Positions 1 through 9,629 of a stretch of 64,000 nucleotides of DNA are shown piece after piece. The notes under the pieces are model-generated. The model did not search any database. It was not told where the DNA came from and saw only the letters and a program-made list of their open reading frames with translations. Origin of the DNA: Bacteroidota bacterium (lineage in GTDB: Bacteria; Bacteroidota; Bacteroidia; Chitinophagales; Chitinophagaceae). The position numbers and the translations under genes were made by a program. Every line of letters starts with the position of its first letter. Position 1 is the first letter of the stretch. Location of the stretch: assembly GCA_005884665.1 (NCBI GenBank), contig VBAT01000019.1, positions 68,496-132,495 of the forward strand, given 5' to 3'.

Positions 1-1668
1 CTCGATACAGATGGTGACGTTGACCAGGTTATCGGTCAGCAGGTCGGTTTCATCAGTTTTTTCGGGTCTGAACAACGAAGCAGATTCGAGATATTGATCT
101 TTACTGATGGTCAATGAAAGTTCGCGGTATATTCCCGAGCCGATCTCGAAAATAAAGTTTCCGTTATCATCAGTAGTGGTAGTCCAGTTTTTGCCCGACG
201 CATCTTTCAATACCACTTTCGCATAGGCAGCCGGCTGATTATCCTGGCAATCGTTGATGATTCCGGTAAGACGTTTGTTCTTTGGAGCCTTTGTTATTTT
301 ATACGATTCAAGACAGCAGCCACTGCCGCGGTCGGAACTGACGATCGCATTACTTAAGAGTGGCTCCTGCTCAGGAGCAAAAAAGTAAATATCATCTTTC
401 TGGGAGTTCACTGGATAACCCAGGTTCTCAGGATCTTTCCAGGTAAGCTCACTTCCTTTTGCGGAGAACAGGTCATAGCCGCCCATGCCTTCTCTTCCAT
501 TGGAAGAAAATACAAGCGTGTTGCTGCTGTTTTGATAGAAGGGAGCCTGCTCATCACTCTTTGTATTAATGACAGCACCGGCATTAACGGGCTCACCGGT
601 AGTTCCATCTTCTTTCAATGGTGCATACCAGATATCGAAGCCACCGGCTCCGCCAGGTCTGTCGGAAGCGAAATACAGGTACTTCCCATCAGGAGTGCAG
701 AAGGGTTGTTTGCTATTGGCAGCATCTGTATTGATCGATGGAACAAGAACAGGAGCGCTCCAGCCATTATCCTGTTTAGTAGAATAATAGATGGAAGATA
801 CAGTTTGTCCTTTTTCTTTTTTCCACTGGGAAAAATAAAGATATTTTCCATCAGCGCTAACTGTGCCGGCCCCCTGGTTGGTGATTGGACCTGCAGATGG
901 GATCGCAACCGGGATCAGGTTCTCAAGGCTCCCGTTGTTTAATGTTGCATAGAACAGGCGGGCATGGTAAGGATTCACGCCATTCACCTGTATCGAATCC
1001 GGTTGTGTGCTGCTAATCAAAAATTGATTGTCACTCACACGAACCGGGGCAAATGCACCTTTTTCATGGCTATCCGGTATTTCGATTTTTTGTGTTTTGA
1101 ATAAAACAGAATCAGGTCGCGCCAGCTGTTGCTGGATAAAATTCAGTGTTTGCAATTCTTTCTTCGCATCCTGGTAATATTGGGCACTTTCATCATTAAT
1201 ATTTAAATACTGCTCCAGGATCTCTTTCGCCGAAGCATAATGGCCGAGACTTCTCTCACATATTGCCTGCCAGTAAAGGGCACTGCTATATTTGGCTGGA
1301 TCTTTTTCAGCGCAAGCTTTATAAAGATCAGCTGCTTCCTGCCAGTAATTGGCCAAACGATAAGCCTCTGCCTGTTTAAAAAGAATATCCGTGCGGGACA
1401 TGCTGATATTGCCAGCCGTTGTCCTTCTCGATTTAACATTCAGGGGAAAATCGCTTTTCTCCATTTCCTTTTTTGGGTTGAGAAACTGACCATACAAATT
1501 AGCAGCGGTATAATATTCACCGGCCGCGAAATACTGGTCTCCCAACTGCAGTGCGTTCTTTTGCACGGGTTTCTTTGATTTCAGCAACTGGCTATGTGCA
1601 GGTATCCAGCAGGCGGACACCGCAATAGCTATTAAAAACCGGCTTATCACTTTCATAGGAATATTCAT
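1..1668 (-). CDS. PD40-repeat / OmpA-family-like T9SS-associated protein (SprE/PorE-like), C-terminus beyond the window edge
   Basis: Manual reverse-strand translation from ATG at 1668 (or in-frame 1656): MNIPMKVISRFLIAIAVSACWIPAHSQ..., TPR-like N-terminus, then WD40-like PD40 motifs (DGKYLYFSQ, DGKYLYFASDRPGGAGGFDIWYA, SNGREGMGGYDLFSA) and a carboxypeptidase-regulatory-like segment. Adjacent to PorP/SprF. Confidence 0.8.
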   Translation of the reverse strand, partial: MNIPMKVISRFLIAIAVSACWIPAHSQLLKSKKPVQKNALQLGDQYFAAGEYYTAANLYGQFLNPKKEMEKSDFPLNVKSRRTTAGNISMSRTDILFKQAEAYRLANYWQEAADLYKACAEKDPAKYSSALYWQAICERSLGHYASAKEILEQYLNINDESAQYYQDAKKELQTLNFIQQQLARPDSVLFKTQKIEIPDSHEKGAFAPVRVSDNQFLISSTQPDSIQVNGVNPYHARLFYATLNNGSLENLIPVAIPSAGPITNQGAGTVSADGKYLYFSQWKKEKGQTVSSIYYSTKQDNGWSAPVLVPSINTDAANSKQPFCTPDGKYLYFASDRPGGAGGFDIWYAPLKEDGTTGEPVNAGAVINTKSDEQAPFYQNSSNTLVFSSNGREGMGGYDLFSAKGSELTWKDPENLGYPVNSQKDDIYFFAPEQEPLLSNAIVSSDRGSGCCLESYKITKAPKNKRLTGIINDCQDNQPAAYAKVVLKDASGKNWTTTTDDNGNFIFEIGSGIYRELSLTISKDQYLESASLFRPEKTDETDLLTDNLVNVTICIE

Positions 1669-1688
1669 TTAACGATGAATCATTTTTT

Positions 1689-2711
1689 TTAAAGTCTCGA
1701 GCAGCGGATAAAATCAAAGATGCTCTGCGAGCCGTTTCTCTTCACGTACGATATGCTTAGTTCGAAACTATTTACATGTTTTGCCATCGATCCCAGGTTC
1801 GATGTATTGGCATCATAGCTCAATCCCACGATAAAATTCCGGTAGTCAAACCCGATAAATGGGGCAAGCGCGTCTTTATGGCGGTAGTAGGCACCGATCA
1901 TTATATCTGTTTCAGGGTTGACATTATACTGCAGGTATGTTCCAAGCATCGCTTCGCTTGCAGTACCCTGGCGCATGTACATCACATGAGGAATAATGCT
2001 GAAACGATCCGACATATTGAAGCTTACACCACCATGAATAGTGTACCGCATTGGGATAGTATTAAGCTCTTCGCTTTGCGTGGAAATGATTGGATCCTTT
2101 GGACGATTGATATGATATACGGAGAACCCTCCAAACGCATTGATCTTTTTATCGGCACCTCCATCATAGTATAGAGCTCCTGCACCGACATCGAGAGTAG
2201 TTGAAGATGTCCTGGCAAAAGATTCTGTTGTCGGGTTGGATGCATTATAACCGGTTACAGGATTCCATTGTTCACCCCATTTGAATTTGGATTCGTCAAC
2301 CCTCCGGTTAATGATACCACCCTGCATTGCCAGAACGATGTGATGGTTATTATCTTTCCCAAATTTGACGCCTGTGTAAGCAACAGTGGCATAAGCGGTG
2401 AGATAATTGAAGCCGCCATCACCAGCTGACTGGTTTAGCAGGCTTGCACCCAGTGCAATGTTCTTATTGGTGCGTGTGTCAAACGATGCGCCGATCGTGC
2501 GGTAAGGGTTGCTGATGCTTCCCCATTGCGTACGATAGATAGCCGACACACGATATTCACCGTCGCTGCTGCCTGCCAGCGCCGGGTTGATATACATCGG
2601 GTAGGTATAGTTTTGTGTAAAGTGCGGATCTGTCTGGGCCATGGCGCGTGTTGCAAACGCCAGGATCAAACAGCTAAACCAACCGGATCTTTGCAGGGTT
2701 TTATTTTTCAT
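1689..2711 (-). CDS. PorP/SprF family type IX secretion system membrane protein
   Basis: 340 aa; AQTDPHFTQNYTYPMYINPALAGSSDGEYRVSAIYRTQWGSISNPYRT is the characteristic PorP/SprF N-terminus; lies between the adhesin and PD40 genes. Confidence 0.93.
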   Translation of the reverse strand: MKNKTLQRSGWFSCLILAFATRAMAQTDPHFTQNYTYPMYINPALAGSSDGEYRVSAIYRTQWGSISNPYRTIGASFDTRTNKNIALGASLLNQSAGDGGFNYLTAYATVAYTGVKFGKDNNHHIVLAMQGGIINRRVDESKFKWGEQWNPVTGYNASNPTTESFARTSSTTLDVGAGALYYDGGADKKINAFGGFSVYHINRPKDPIISTQSEELNTIPMRYTIHGGVSFNMSDRFSIIPHVMYMRQGTASEAMLGTYLQYNVNPETDIMIGAYYRHKDALAPFIGFDYRNFIVGLSYDANTSNLGSMAKHVNSFELSISYVKRNGSQSIFDFIRCSRL

Positions 2712-2742
2712 TTTCTATAGGATATTAGATGAATAGTTTTGT

Positions 2743-5700
2743 TTATCGTACAAGGGTGATCGAACCTTTCAGGTCAACCGTTCTTCCATCGGATAAGGTC
2801 GCTTTCAGGATATAGACATACACACCCACCGGTTGGGCATTTCCTTTATGTCTTCCATCCCAGCCCTGTAACTTGTTAGTGATGCTCGCGATCTGTTGTC
2901 CCCATTGATTAAAGATGCGCATATCGAGTTTATCAATGTAGTTGCCATAGACATACAGGATATCGTTTTTGCCATCACCATTCGGTGAGAATACGTTGGG
3001 CACAAACACATCTTTGTTAAGCGGCAATACAGTAATACGGTATTGTTGTGCAAGACCGGAACATCCATTGATATTAGGTGTAGCCGTTATCACAGCCGTT
3101 TTAGGTGCGTTGGTCCGGTTGATCGCGATAAATGAAGGAACAGTACCGATACCTGGTTCGGTCAAACCGATAGAAGGGTCGGAATTGGTCCAATGAACCT
3201 GCGAACCCGGTGTTGAGATGAAATTATATTCGGGAACAGTTGCTCCATCATAAACTGTAGTATCTGCTCTCACGCTTGATGTCGGAACAATATTCACTTC
3301 AAGAATAAAGCTGGCGCTGTCGGCACATTGACCTGCGTCAGGGGTGAATACGTAGAAACCGTTGACCATATTGTCAATGACAGCCGGGTTCCATGTACCA
3401 GTGACTCCATTTGTTGATGTCAGTGGCAATGTGGGCACAGAAGACCCAACGCAAACTGATTGGAAAGTTCCAAAGTTGAAAGCAGGTTCGAGAATGGGAT
3501 TTACCGTTACCGTAAATGTGAACGGCAACACGCATCCGCCGCCTGCTGCGGTGAATACATAAGTTCCGTTGGTTTGATTGTTTACAACGGCAGGATTCCA
3601 TGTACCGTTTATTCCATTATCGGACGTGCCGGGAAGTGTTGGTACGATTCCACCGGCGCAAATTGATAATGTATTACCAAAACTAAATACCGGTATCAGG
3701 TTTGGAGTTACAGTTACAGTGAATGTCACAGGTCCCGTTACGCACTGACCCGCGGTCGGGGTGAATGTATATGTAGCCGGGTTTTGATTATCTACCACGG
3801 CCGGGCTCCATGTGCCCGTTATTCCATTCGTTGATGTTGTAGGCAGAGTTGGTACAGTTCCCCCTGCACAAATAGTAAGTGTTGTTCCAAAGCTGAACGC
3901 AGGAGTAAGATTTGGATTAACCGTAACATTAAATGTCGTCGGCAATGCGCAGACTCCCGATGTTGGTGTAAATGTATAAGTGCCGGAGTTTTGATCGTCT
4001 ACCACAGCCGGATTCCAGGTGCCAGTTATTCCATTCTGTGACGTACCGGGTAATACTGGTACAGATCCACCTGCACAAATGGTCAATGTAGTTCCAAAGC
4101 TGAATGTTGGTGTGATATTCGGATTAACGGTTACTGTAAATGTTATGGGTACTGCACATTGACCCGCTGTCGGGGTAAATGTATAAGTACCGGAATTTTG
4201 ATTATTAACTGTTGAAGGACTCCATGTACCTGTAATACCATTGTCAGATGGTGTATACAGGGTAGGTACCGAACCACCTGCACAAATGGTTAATGTAGTT
4301 CCGAAACTGAATGTCGGTGTAACGATCGGATTAACGGTTACTGTAAATGTTGTTGGTACTGCGCATTGACCTGCTGTTGGCGTAAATGTATATGTACCGG
4401 AATTCTGGTTATCTACTACAGATGGGCTCCAGGTTCCGTTTATGCCGTTTATGGATGTAGTGGGAAGGATCGGCACATTTCCACCGGTACAGATTGACAA
4501 TGTTGTCCCGAAACTGAATGTTGGTGTAAGGTTCGGGTTGACAGTTACCGTGAATGTTGCCGGCAAAGCACATTGGCCCGCTGTTGGTGTGAATGTATAA
4601 ACACCGGAATTCTGGTCGTCAACCACTGCGGGATTCCAGGTTCCCGTAATGCCATTCTGTGATGTACCAGGCAGTGTTGGAACGGTTCCGCCCGCACAAA
4701 TGGTCAATGTCGTTCCAAAACTGAATGAAGGTGTGATATTGGGGTTAACAGTCACCGTGAAACTAAATGGTAAAGCACATTGTCCCGCAGTCGGTGTGAA
4801 TGTATACGTACCAGTACTCGTGTTGCTTACTACCGAAGGACTCCATGTACCGGTGATACCATTATCGGATGTTGTGGGTAAGCCGGGTACTGAACCTCCC
4901 GAACAGATCGTCATGTCACCAAAGCTGAAGGTTGGAGTAACATTTGGATTAACGGTTACTGTAAATGTTACCGGCACTGCGCATTGACCTGCCGATGGCG
5001 TAAATGTATAAACGGCCGAGTTCTGGTTATCTACTGCCGAAGGACTCCAGGTTCCCGTGATACCATTCTGTGATGTGCCAACAAGAGTAGGAACGATTCC
5101 ACCCGCGCATATTGTCAATGTTGTTCCGAAACTGAATGTTGGTGTAATATTCGGGACGACAGTCACTGTAAATGTTGCTGGCAATGCACATTGGCCTGCA
5201 TCAGGAGTAAATGTGTATGTACCCGAGTTCTGATTATCTACCACGCCTGGATTCCAGGTGCCGGTGATACCATTAAGTGATGTGTTTGGTAAAACTGGAA
5301 CAGTTCCGCCCGCGCAAATGATCAATGATGTTCCAAAACTGAATGTCGGTGTTATTTTCGGGTTGACTGTTACAGTAAATGAAAAAGGCAACGCACAAAG
5401 ACCAGCGGTAGGAGTAAACGTGTATGTACCCGAACTGGTGTTGCTGACAACCGAAGGACTCCATGTGCCGGTAACGCCGTTATCAGATGTTGTTGGCAGG
5501 GTTGGCACCGAACCTCCTGAACAGATGGTCATATCTCCGAAGCTGAATGTGGGTATCACATTCGGGTTGACGGTTACGCTGAATGTTGTTGGCACCGCGC
5601 ATTGGCCTGCTCCCGGTGTAAATGTATAAGTACCCGAGTTCTGGTTATCTACAACAGAAGGGCTCCAGGTCCCGGTGATACCATTTTGCGATGTACCCGG

Positions 5701-7035
5701 TAATGTTGGAACATTGCCACCGGCGCAAATGATCAGTGTTGTACCAAAACTAAACGTTGGTGTGATATTCGGGTTGACGGTTACGGTAAACGTTGCCGGG
5801 TTTGCACATTGTCCCGCATTCGGTGTGAATGTATAAACGCCGGAATTATGATTGTCCACTACAGCCGGGTTCCAGGTTCCTGTAAAACCATTGGTCGAAG
5901 TGTTCGGCAGAGTTGGTACAGTTCCATTATCACATATTATGAGGCTTGTTCCAAATGGGAATGTAGGCGTCGCCCTTGGTATTACCGTTACAGTAATAGT
6001 GATGGGAAATCCGCACGTATTGGCGTCAGGTGTAAATGTATAAGTGCCGGTAGCATTATTGTTGATGACGGCCGGGTTCCAGGTTCCGGTCATGCCATTA
6101 TTCGATACAGATGGTAATAACGGGGCCGGTGTTCCCTGGCAGAATGGGGGGATCGGAGTGAATGTGGGCACGAATATCGGGTCTGATAAAATGATACCCG
6201 TAAACAGGTTGGTCGTACAACCGTTGATCACCAGCACAAAATTAGAATAGAACCCTTTGTTCAATCCTGTTAAAACGAGTTGACCTGAAGCATTAGCTGT
6301 CAATGTAAGCGGACCGACATTGACGCCATCGTCTGTATAGCTCAATTGATAAGTAAAACCGGGTACAAGACCACCGATCGTAATCGAACCTTCGTTCCCG
6401 AAACAGGAAGAAGGGTTAGTGCTTGAAAGATTAGGCGATTGAATAGAGAAATAAGCCTTGTAGTTGCCACCCCCATTATTATCTGTTACGATTTCATTGC
6501 AGAGTGATGTGCTTGACTGCGATCCTGAAGCTTCATAATAAACTTCCAGTACATAGTTCCCGGCAGCAAATGTTGTCAGGTTGATATTGGAATTGAGACG
6601 GTCCCATTTCTGGTCGCCATCCACGCAAGTTCCACCGGAAGGATAGGTACCACTTCCGCCATTGCAGGTTTCAAGGAGTGGCAGGTTAATCGAAGTAAAA
6701 GCGCCGGGAGCGCCACTTTGCAAATACACGCGGTAAAACATTCTTGCACTGCACGCACTCGAAGAAGCAGGGTTTTTAAATGTTTTGACCTGCGCGCCGC
6801 GAAGGATAAGTGAGCCCGAGTTTTGTGTATGGGCGCCAAAATTCGTATTGTTAAACACATTGCCGGAAGGCCCAATGAGATCAGCCGGGTTTCCTGATGT
6901 GTTGTAATAATTACTTTGATTGCAATCCGTGACCCATGCTGCTGTAGCTTTGATCCCAAATTGGGCTTGTGCATGGTTGCAGAAAAATAATAGCAGAGTA
7001 ATTCCTGCAAGGAAATTTCGGTAGGTGGCTTTCAT
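2743..7035 (-). CDS. Giant repeat adhesin with type B T9SS (gliding-motility-associated) C-terminal domain
   Basis: 1430 aa; signal peptide; about 14 tandem units of ~69 aa (TPTFSFGTTLTICAGG..GTWSPxVVDNQNSGTYTFTPTAGQCAVPxTFTVTVNPN); C-terminal VFVPNVFSPNGDGKNDILYVYG...MRIFNQWGQQI..WDGRHKGNAQPVGVYVYILKATLSDGRTVDLKGSITLVR. Confidence 0.93.
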   Translation of the reverse strand: MKATYRNFLAGITLLLFFCNHAQAQFGIKATAAWVTDCNQSNYYNTSGNPADLIGPSGNVFNNTNFGAHTQNSGSLILRGAQVKTFKNPASSSACSARMFYRVYLQSGAPGAFTSINLPLLETCNGGSGTYPSGGTCVDGDQKWDRLNSNINLTTFAAGNYVLEVYYEASGSQSSTSLCNEIVTDNNGGGNYKAYFSIQSPNLSSTNPSSCFGNEGSITIGGLVPGFTYQLSYTDDGVNVGPLTLTANASGQLVLTGLNKGFYSNFVLVINGCTTNLFTGIILSDPIFVPTFTPIPPFCQGTPAPLLPSVSNNGMTGTWNPAVINNNATGTYTFTPDANTCGFPITITVTVIPRATPTFPFGTSLIICDNGTVPTLPNTSTNGFTGTWNPAVVDNHNSGVYTFTPNAGQCANPATFTVTVNPNITPTFSFGTTLIICAGGNVPTLPGTSQNGITGTWSPSVVDNQNSGTYTFTPGAGQCAVPTTFSVTVNPNVIPTFSFGDMTICSGGSVPTLPTTSDNGVTGTWSPSVVSNTSSGTYTFTPTAGLCALPFSFTVTVNPKITPTFSFGTSLIICAGGTVPVLPNTSLNGITGTWNPGVVDNQNSGTYTFTPDAGQCALPATFTVTVVPNITPTFSFGTTLTICAGGIVPTLVGTSQNGITGTWSPSAVDNQNSAVYTFTPSAGQCAVPVTFTVTVNPNVTPTFSFGDMTICSGGSVPGLPTTSDNGITGTWSPSVVSNTSTGTYTFTPTAGQCALPFSFTVTVNPNITPSFSFGTTLTICAGGTVPTLPGTSQNGITGTWNPAVVDDQNSGVYTFTPTAGQCALPATFTVTVNPNLTPTFSFGTTLSICTGGNVPILPTTSINGINGTWSPSVVDNQNSGTYTFTPTAGQCAVPTTFTVTVNPIVTPTFSFGTTLTICAGGSVPTLYTPSDNGITGTWSPSTVNNQNSGTYTFTPTAGQCAVPITFTVTVNPNITPTFSFGTTLTICAGGSVPVLPGTSQNGITGTWNPAVVDDQNSGTYTFTPTSGVCALPTTFNVTVNPNLTPAFSFGTTLTICAGGTVPTLPTTSTNGITGTWSPAVVDNQNPATYTFTPTAGQCVTGPVTFTVTVTPNLIPVFSFGNTLSICAGGIVPTLPGTSDNGINGTWNPAVVNNQTNGTYVFTAAGGGCVLPFTFTVTVNPILEPAFNFGTFQSVCVGSSVPTLPLTSTNGVTGTWNPAVIDNMVNGFYVFTPDAGQCADSASFILEVNIVPTSSVRADTTVYDGATVPEYNFISTPGSQVHWTNSDPSIGLTEPGIGTVPSFIAINRTNAPKTAVITATPNINGCSGLAQQYRITVLPLNKDVFVPNVFSPNGDGKNDILYVYGNYIDKLDMRIFNQWGQQIASITNKLQGWDGRHKGNAQPVGVYVYILKATLSDGRTVDLKGSITLVR
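3290..6178 (-). repeat. 14 tandem in-frame repeats of about 207 nt within the adhesin gene
   Basis: Direct reading of the translation; repeated FSFGTTLTICAGG / GTW(N/S)P / YTFTP.AGQC / FTVTVNPN motifs. Confidence 0.95.
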
Positions 7036-7290
7036 TTTACTATAGGATTATGGCTTTCATTCTGGTACAATTAGTTAGTCGGGCGACAACTTCGGCACCA
7101 GTTTAAACTCTATAAAAAAGCAGGAAGAAAATAGTGTACAATTTTTCATAGATGGTGGATGTTGGCTTATTTAATAACGAACACAAAATAAAAATTATTG
7201 AATACACCGTATAATCCACACGATAAATAAATGGTTATTGGATGGTAAAAAAGTATTTGTCCCTAGTAGTTACCCATTAAATGATAATTT

Positions 7291-7815
7291 GTGATAATGA
7301 AAGTTGACATTTGTCTTGCAGAAAAGAAGGATGCAGCAGTAATCGCCGACCTCAGCAGGCAGACTTTTTTTGACACATTTGCCTCCCAAAACACAAAAGA
7401 GGACATGGAAAAGTTCATGAGCGAGCAATTCACGCGGGAAGCGCTAATGAACGAAGTAGGAGTTGAGGACCAGTTCTTTTATATCGCCCGGGTAAACGAG
7501 AGTTTAGCTGGTTATATAAAATTGCGGGAAGGAAAGGAAGTACCGGAGCTTAAAAACCGGCGATCGTTGGAGATAGCCAGGATATACGCGGTAAAAGAAA
7601 TGTTGGGCAAAGGAGTCGGCAGCGCCCTGATGCAGAAAGCAATAGACGTAGCCCGGGAAAGGAACAAAGAGATCCTCTGGCTGGGCGTATTTCAGGCGAA
7701 TAAAACCGCTATTGATTTTTATAAGCGATGGGGATTTGAAATTTTTGGGGAACAGAATTTTCTATTGGGAAACGATTTGCAGAAAGATTGGTTAATGCGC
7801 AGAGATGTTGACTAG
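7291..7815 (+). CDS. GNAT family N-acetyltransferase
   Basis: 174 aa; ARIYAVKEMLGKGVGSALMQKAID..WLGVFQANKTAIDFYKRWGFEIFGE matches the GNAT acetyl-CoA-binding core. Confidence 0.9.
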   Translation: MIMKVDICLAEKKDAAVIADLSRQTFFDTFASQNTKEDMEKFMSEQFTREALMNEVGVEDQFFYIARVNESLAGYIKLREGKEVPELKNRRSLEIARIYAVKEMLGKGVGSALMQKAIDVARERNKEILWLGVFQANKTAIDFYKRWGFEIFGEQNFLLGNDLQKDWLMRRDVD

Positions 7816-7830
7816 ATGATTAGTTAATCG

Positions 7831-7868
7831 GTCTTAACCTCAACCTTAGCCTTAATCTCAGCCTCAAC
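7831..7868 (+). repeat. Degenerate hexamer tandem repeat (AACCTC/AACCTT/AGCCTT/AATCTC/AGCCTC)
   Basis: cttaacctcaaccttagccttaatctcagcctcaac; antisense reads as LRLRLRLR in the ORF track. Confidence 0.75.
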
Positions 7869-8519
7869 ATGAAAACCCGGATCAAAATATGCTGTATCTC
7901 ATCCATAGAAGAAGCTAGGATTGCGATCAGACATGGTGCAGATGCTTTGGGACTTGTAGGCAAAATGCCAAGCGGGCCTGGTCCCATTGCCGATGAGTTG
8001 ATCGCAAGCATTGCCAAAATCATTCATCCGCCTATCGCTTCATTCCTGCTCACCAGCGAACAATCTTCTTCTGCCATTATTGAACATATCAGGCGTACCG
8101 GTGTCAACACTGTGCAGATAGTCGATGAATTATCTACGGGCAATTATGATCATATCCGCGAGGCATTACCACATGTAAGGATCGTGCAGGTGATTCATGT
8201 GATAGGAGAAGAGAGTATTAAGCAGGCTTTGGCTGTTCATCGGCAGGTCGATGCAATATTGCTCGACAGCGGTAATCCGAAAGCTGCTGTCAAGACGCTT
8301 GGAGGCACAGGTAACACGCACAACTGGAATATCAGTCGTGAATTGATCAAAGCGGTGGAGGTTCCTGTGTTTTTGGCAGGCGGGCTTAATCCGGGAAATG
8401 TAAGGGCAGCTATCGCAACGGCTCAACCTTTTGGAGTGGATATTTGCAGTGGAGTAAGAACAAACGGAAAACTGGATATTCAAAAACTTGAAGCATTTAT
8501 CTCAGCTGTTCATTCCTGA
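7869..8519 (+). CDS. Phosphoribosylanthranilate isomerase (TrpF)-like protein
   Basis: 216 aa beta/alpha barrel: RIKICCISSIEEARIAIRHGADALGLVG (cf. KICGIT), DAILLDS, GGTGNTHNW, VFLAGGLNPGNVRAAI, GVDICSGVRTNGKLD. Confidence 0.82.
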   Translation: MKTRIKICCISSIEEARIAIRHGADALGLVGKMPSGPGPIADELIASIAKIIHPPIASFLLTSEQSSSAIIEHIRRTGVNTVQIVDELSTGNYDHIREALPHVRIVQVIHVIGEESIKQALAVHRQVDAILLDSGNPKAAVKTLGGTGNTHNWNISRELIKAVEVPVFLAGGLNPGNVRAAIATAQPFGVDICSGVRTNGKLDIQKLEAFISAVHS

Positions 8520-8595
8520 CCGTCTTCTTTATTTCTCGCAACATCGCCACGGCGCAACGTGTGACCCGCCCGTTGGCGGGATTGCGTGAGTTTAT

Positions 8596-9588
8596 TCAAC
8601 CTGAGACGCCACTTCGTCTTTGACTGATCGCCCGGGTAATTTTTATTGCATGCTCCCTGGAATTTTCGATAAAGAGCCGGTGTGTATTCATGCCGCCGCA
8701 AATAACACCAGCCAGGAAGATATTTTTTACATTGGTCTCATGCGTATGTTCGTCTATGAATGGAGTTCTTATTTCGTCTTCTGATAGTTGAACTCCCATT
8801 TGCTCCAGGAAATCCAGATTGGGCTGGTATCCTGTCATGGCAATCACCCAATCATTTTCGATCGTCTTCATTCCTTCCGGGGTTAAAATATCAACTTCAT
8901 GCTGCCTGATCTCTACGACAGTTGAATTGAAGTAGGCCTGGATGGAGTTTTCTTTGATCCTGTTGATGATATCCGGTCTTACCCAGTATTTTACCCGTTC
9001 TCCGACCTGGTGTTCTCTAATAACCATAGTTACTTCGGCCCCTTTTCGCCAGGTTTCCAGGGCTGCATCAACAGCGGAGTTCATTGCGCCAACAACGATC
9101 ACTTTTTGAAAGGCATACGAATGTGGTTCTTTATAATAGTGCGTCACCTTCGGAAGGTCTTCACCGTGAACGTTGAGTAAATAAGGAATATCGTAGAAAC
9201 CTGTGGCAACGATGATGTGATCAGCTGTATAAGTTGCTTTGCTGGTCACTACCGAAAACATTTGTTGCCGTGTACCTGGCTTTACCGCTATGACTTTTTC
9301 AAACAGGTGGATATTTATAGCATAACTGGTCGCTACTCGCCGGTAATACTCGAGGGCTTCGGGTCTTGTAGGCTTTGCACTTATCGAGACAAACGGCACT
9401 CCACCAATCTCCAGTCTTTCCGACGTGGAGAAAAATGTCATATTTACAGGATAATTGTATAAAGAATTGACAAGGCATCCTTTTTCAAGAATAAGATAAT
9501 TTAATCCTGCATTTTTTGCTTCGATGGCGCAAGCCATACCAATAGGTCCACCTCCGATAATAATGACCGGAAAATGCGTCTCGTTCAT
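8596..9588 (-). CDS. YpdA family putative bacillithiol disulfide reductase (FAD-dependent NAD(P)H oxidoreductase)
   Basis: MNETHFPVIIIGGGPIGMACAIEAKNAGLNYLILEKGCLVNSLYNYPVNMTFFSTSERLEIGGVPF; start set at 9588 because the longer ORF translates a repeat (MRRRFAPRNDAV). Confidence 0.88.
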   Translation of the reverse strand: MNETHFPVIIIGGGPIGMACAIEAKNAGLNYLILEKGCLVNSLYNYPVNMTFFSTSERLEIGGVPFVSISAKPTRPEALEYYRRVATSYAINIHLFEKVIAVKPGTRQQMFSVVTSKATYTADHIIVATGFYDIPYLLNVHGEDLPKVTHYYKEPHSYAFQKVIVVGAMNSAVDAALETWRKGAEVTMVIREHQVGERVKYWVRPDIINRIKENSIQAYFNSTVVEIRQHEVDILTPEGMKTIENDWVIAMTGYQPNLDFLEQMGVQLSEDEIRTPFIDEHTHETNVKNIFLAGVICGGMNTHRLFIENSREHAIKITRAISQRRSGVSG

Positions 9589-9629
9589 GTGGACAAATAT
9601 AACATTAAGCTGGTCGCCAGATACTGCGT

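Noticed and set aside
4649-5629. Plus-strand ORFs (112 and 123 aa) with repeated PVIPLSDV..GTVPPAQM motifs
   Set aside because: They are antisense shadows of the adhesin repeats on the minus strand.
3290-6178. Regularly spaced repeats that might suggest a CRISPR array
   Set aside because: Units are ~207 nt, in frame, and encode adhesin domains; there are no short identical repeats with unique spacers and no cas genes.
7820-8023. Minus-strand ORF ending LRLRLRLRLRPIN
   Set aside because: Translation of the degenerate hexamer repeat and antisense to the TrpF-like gene.
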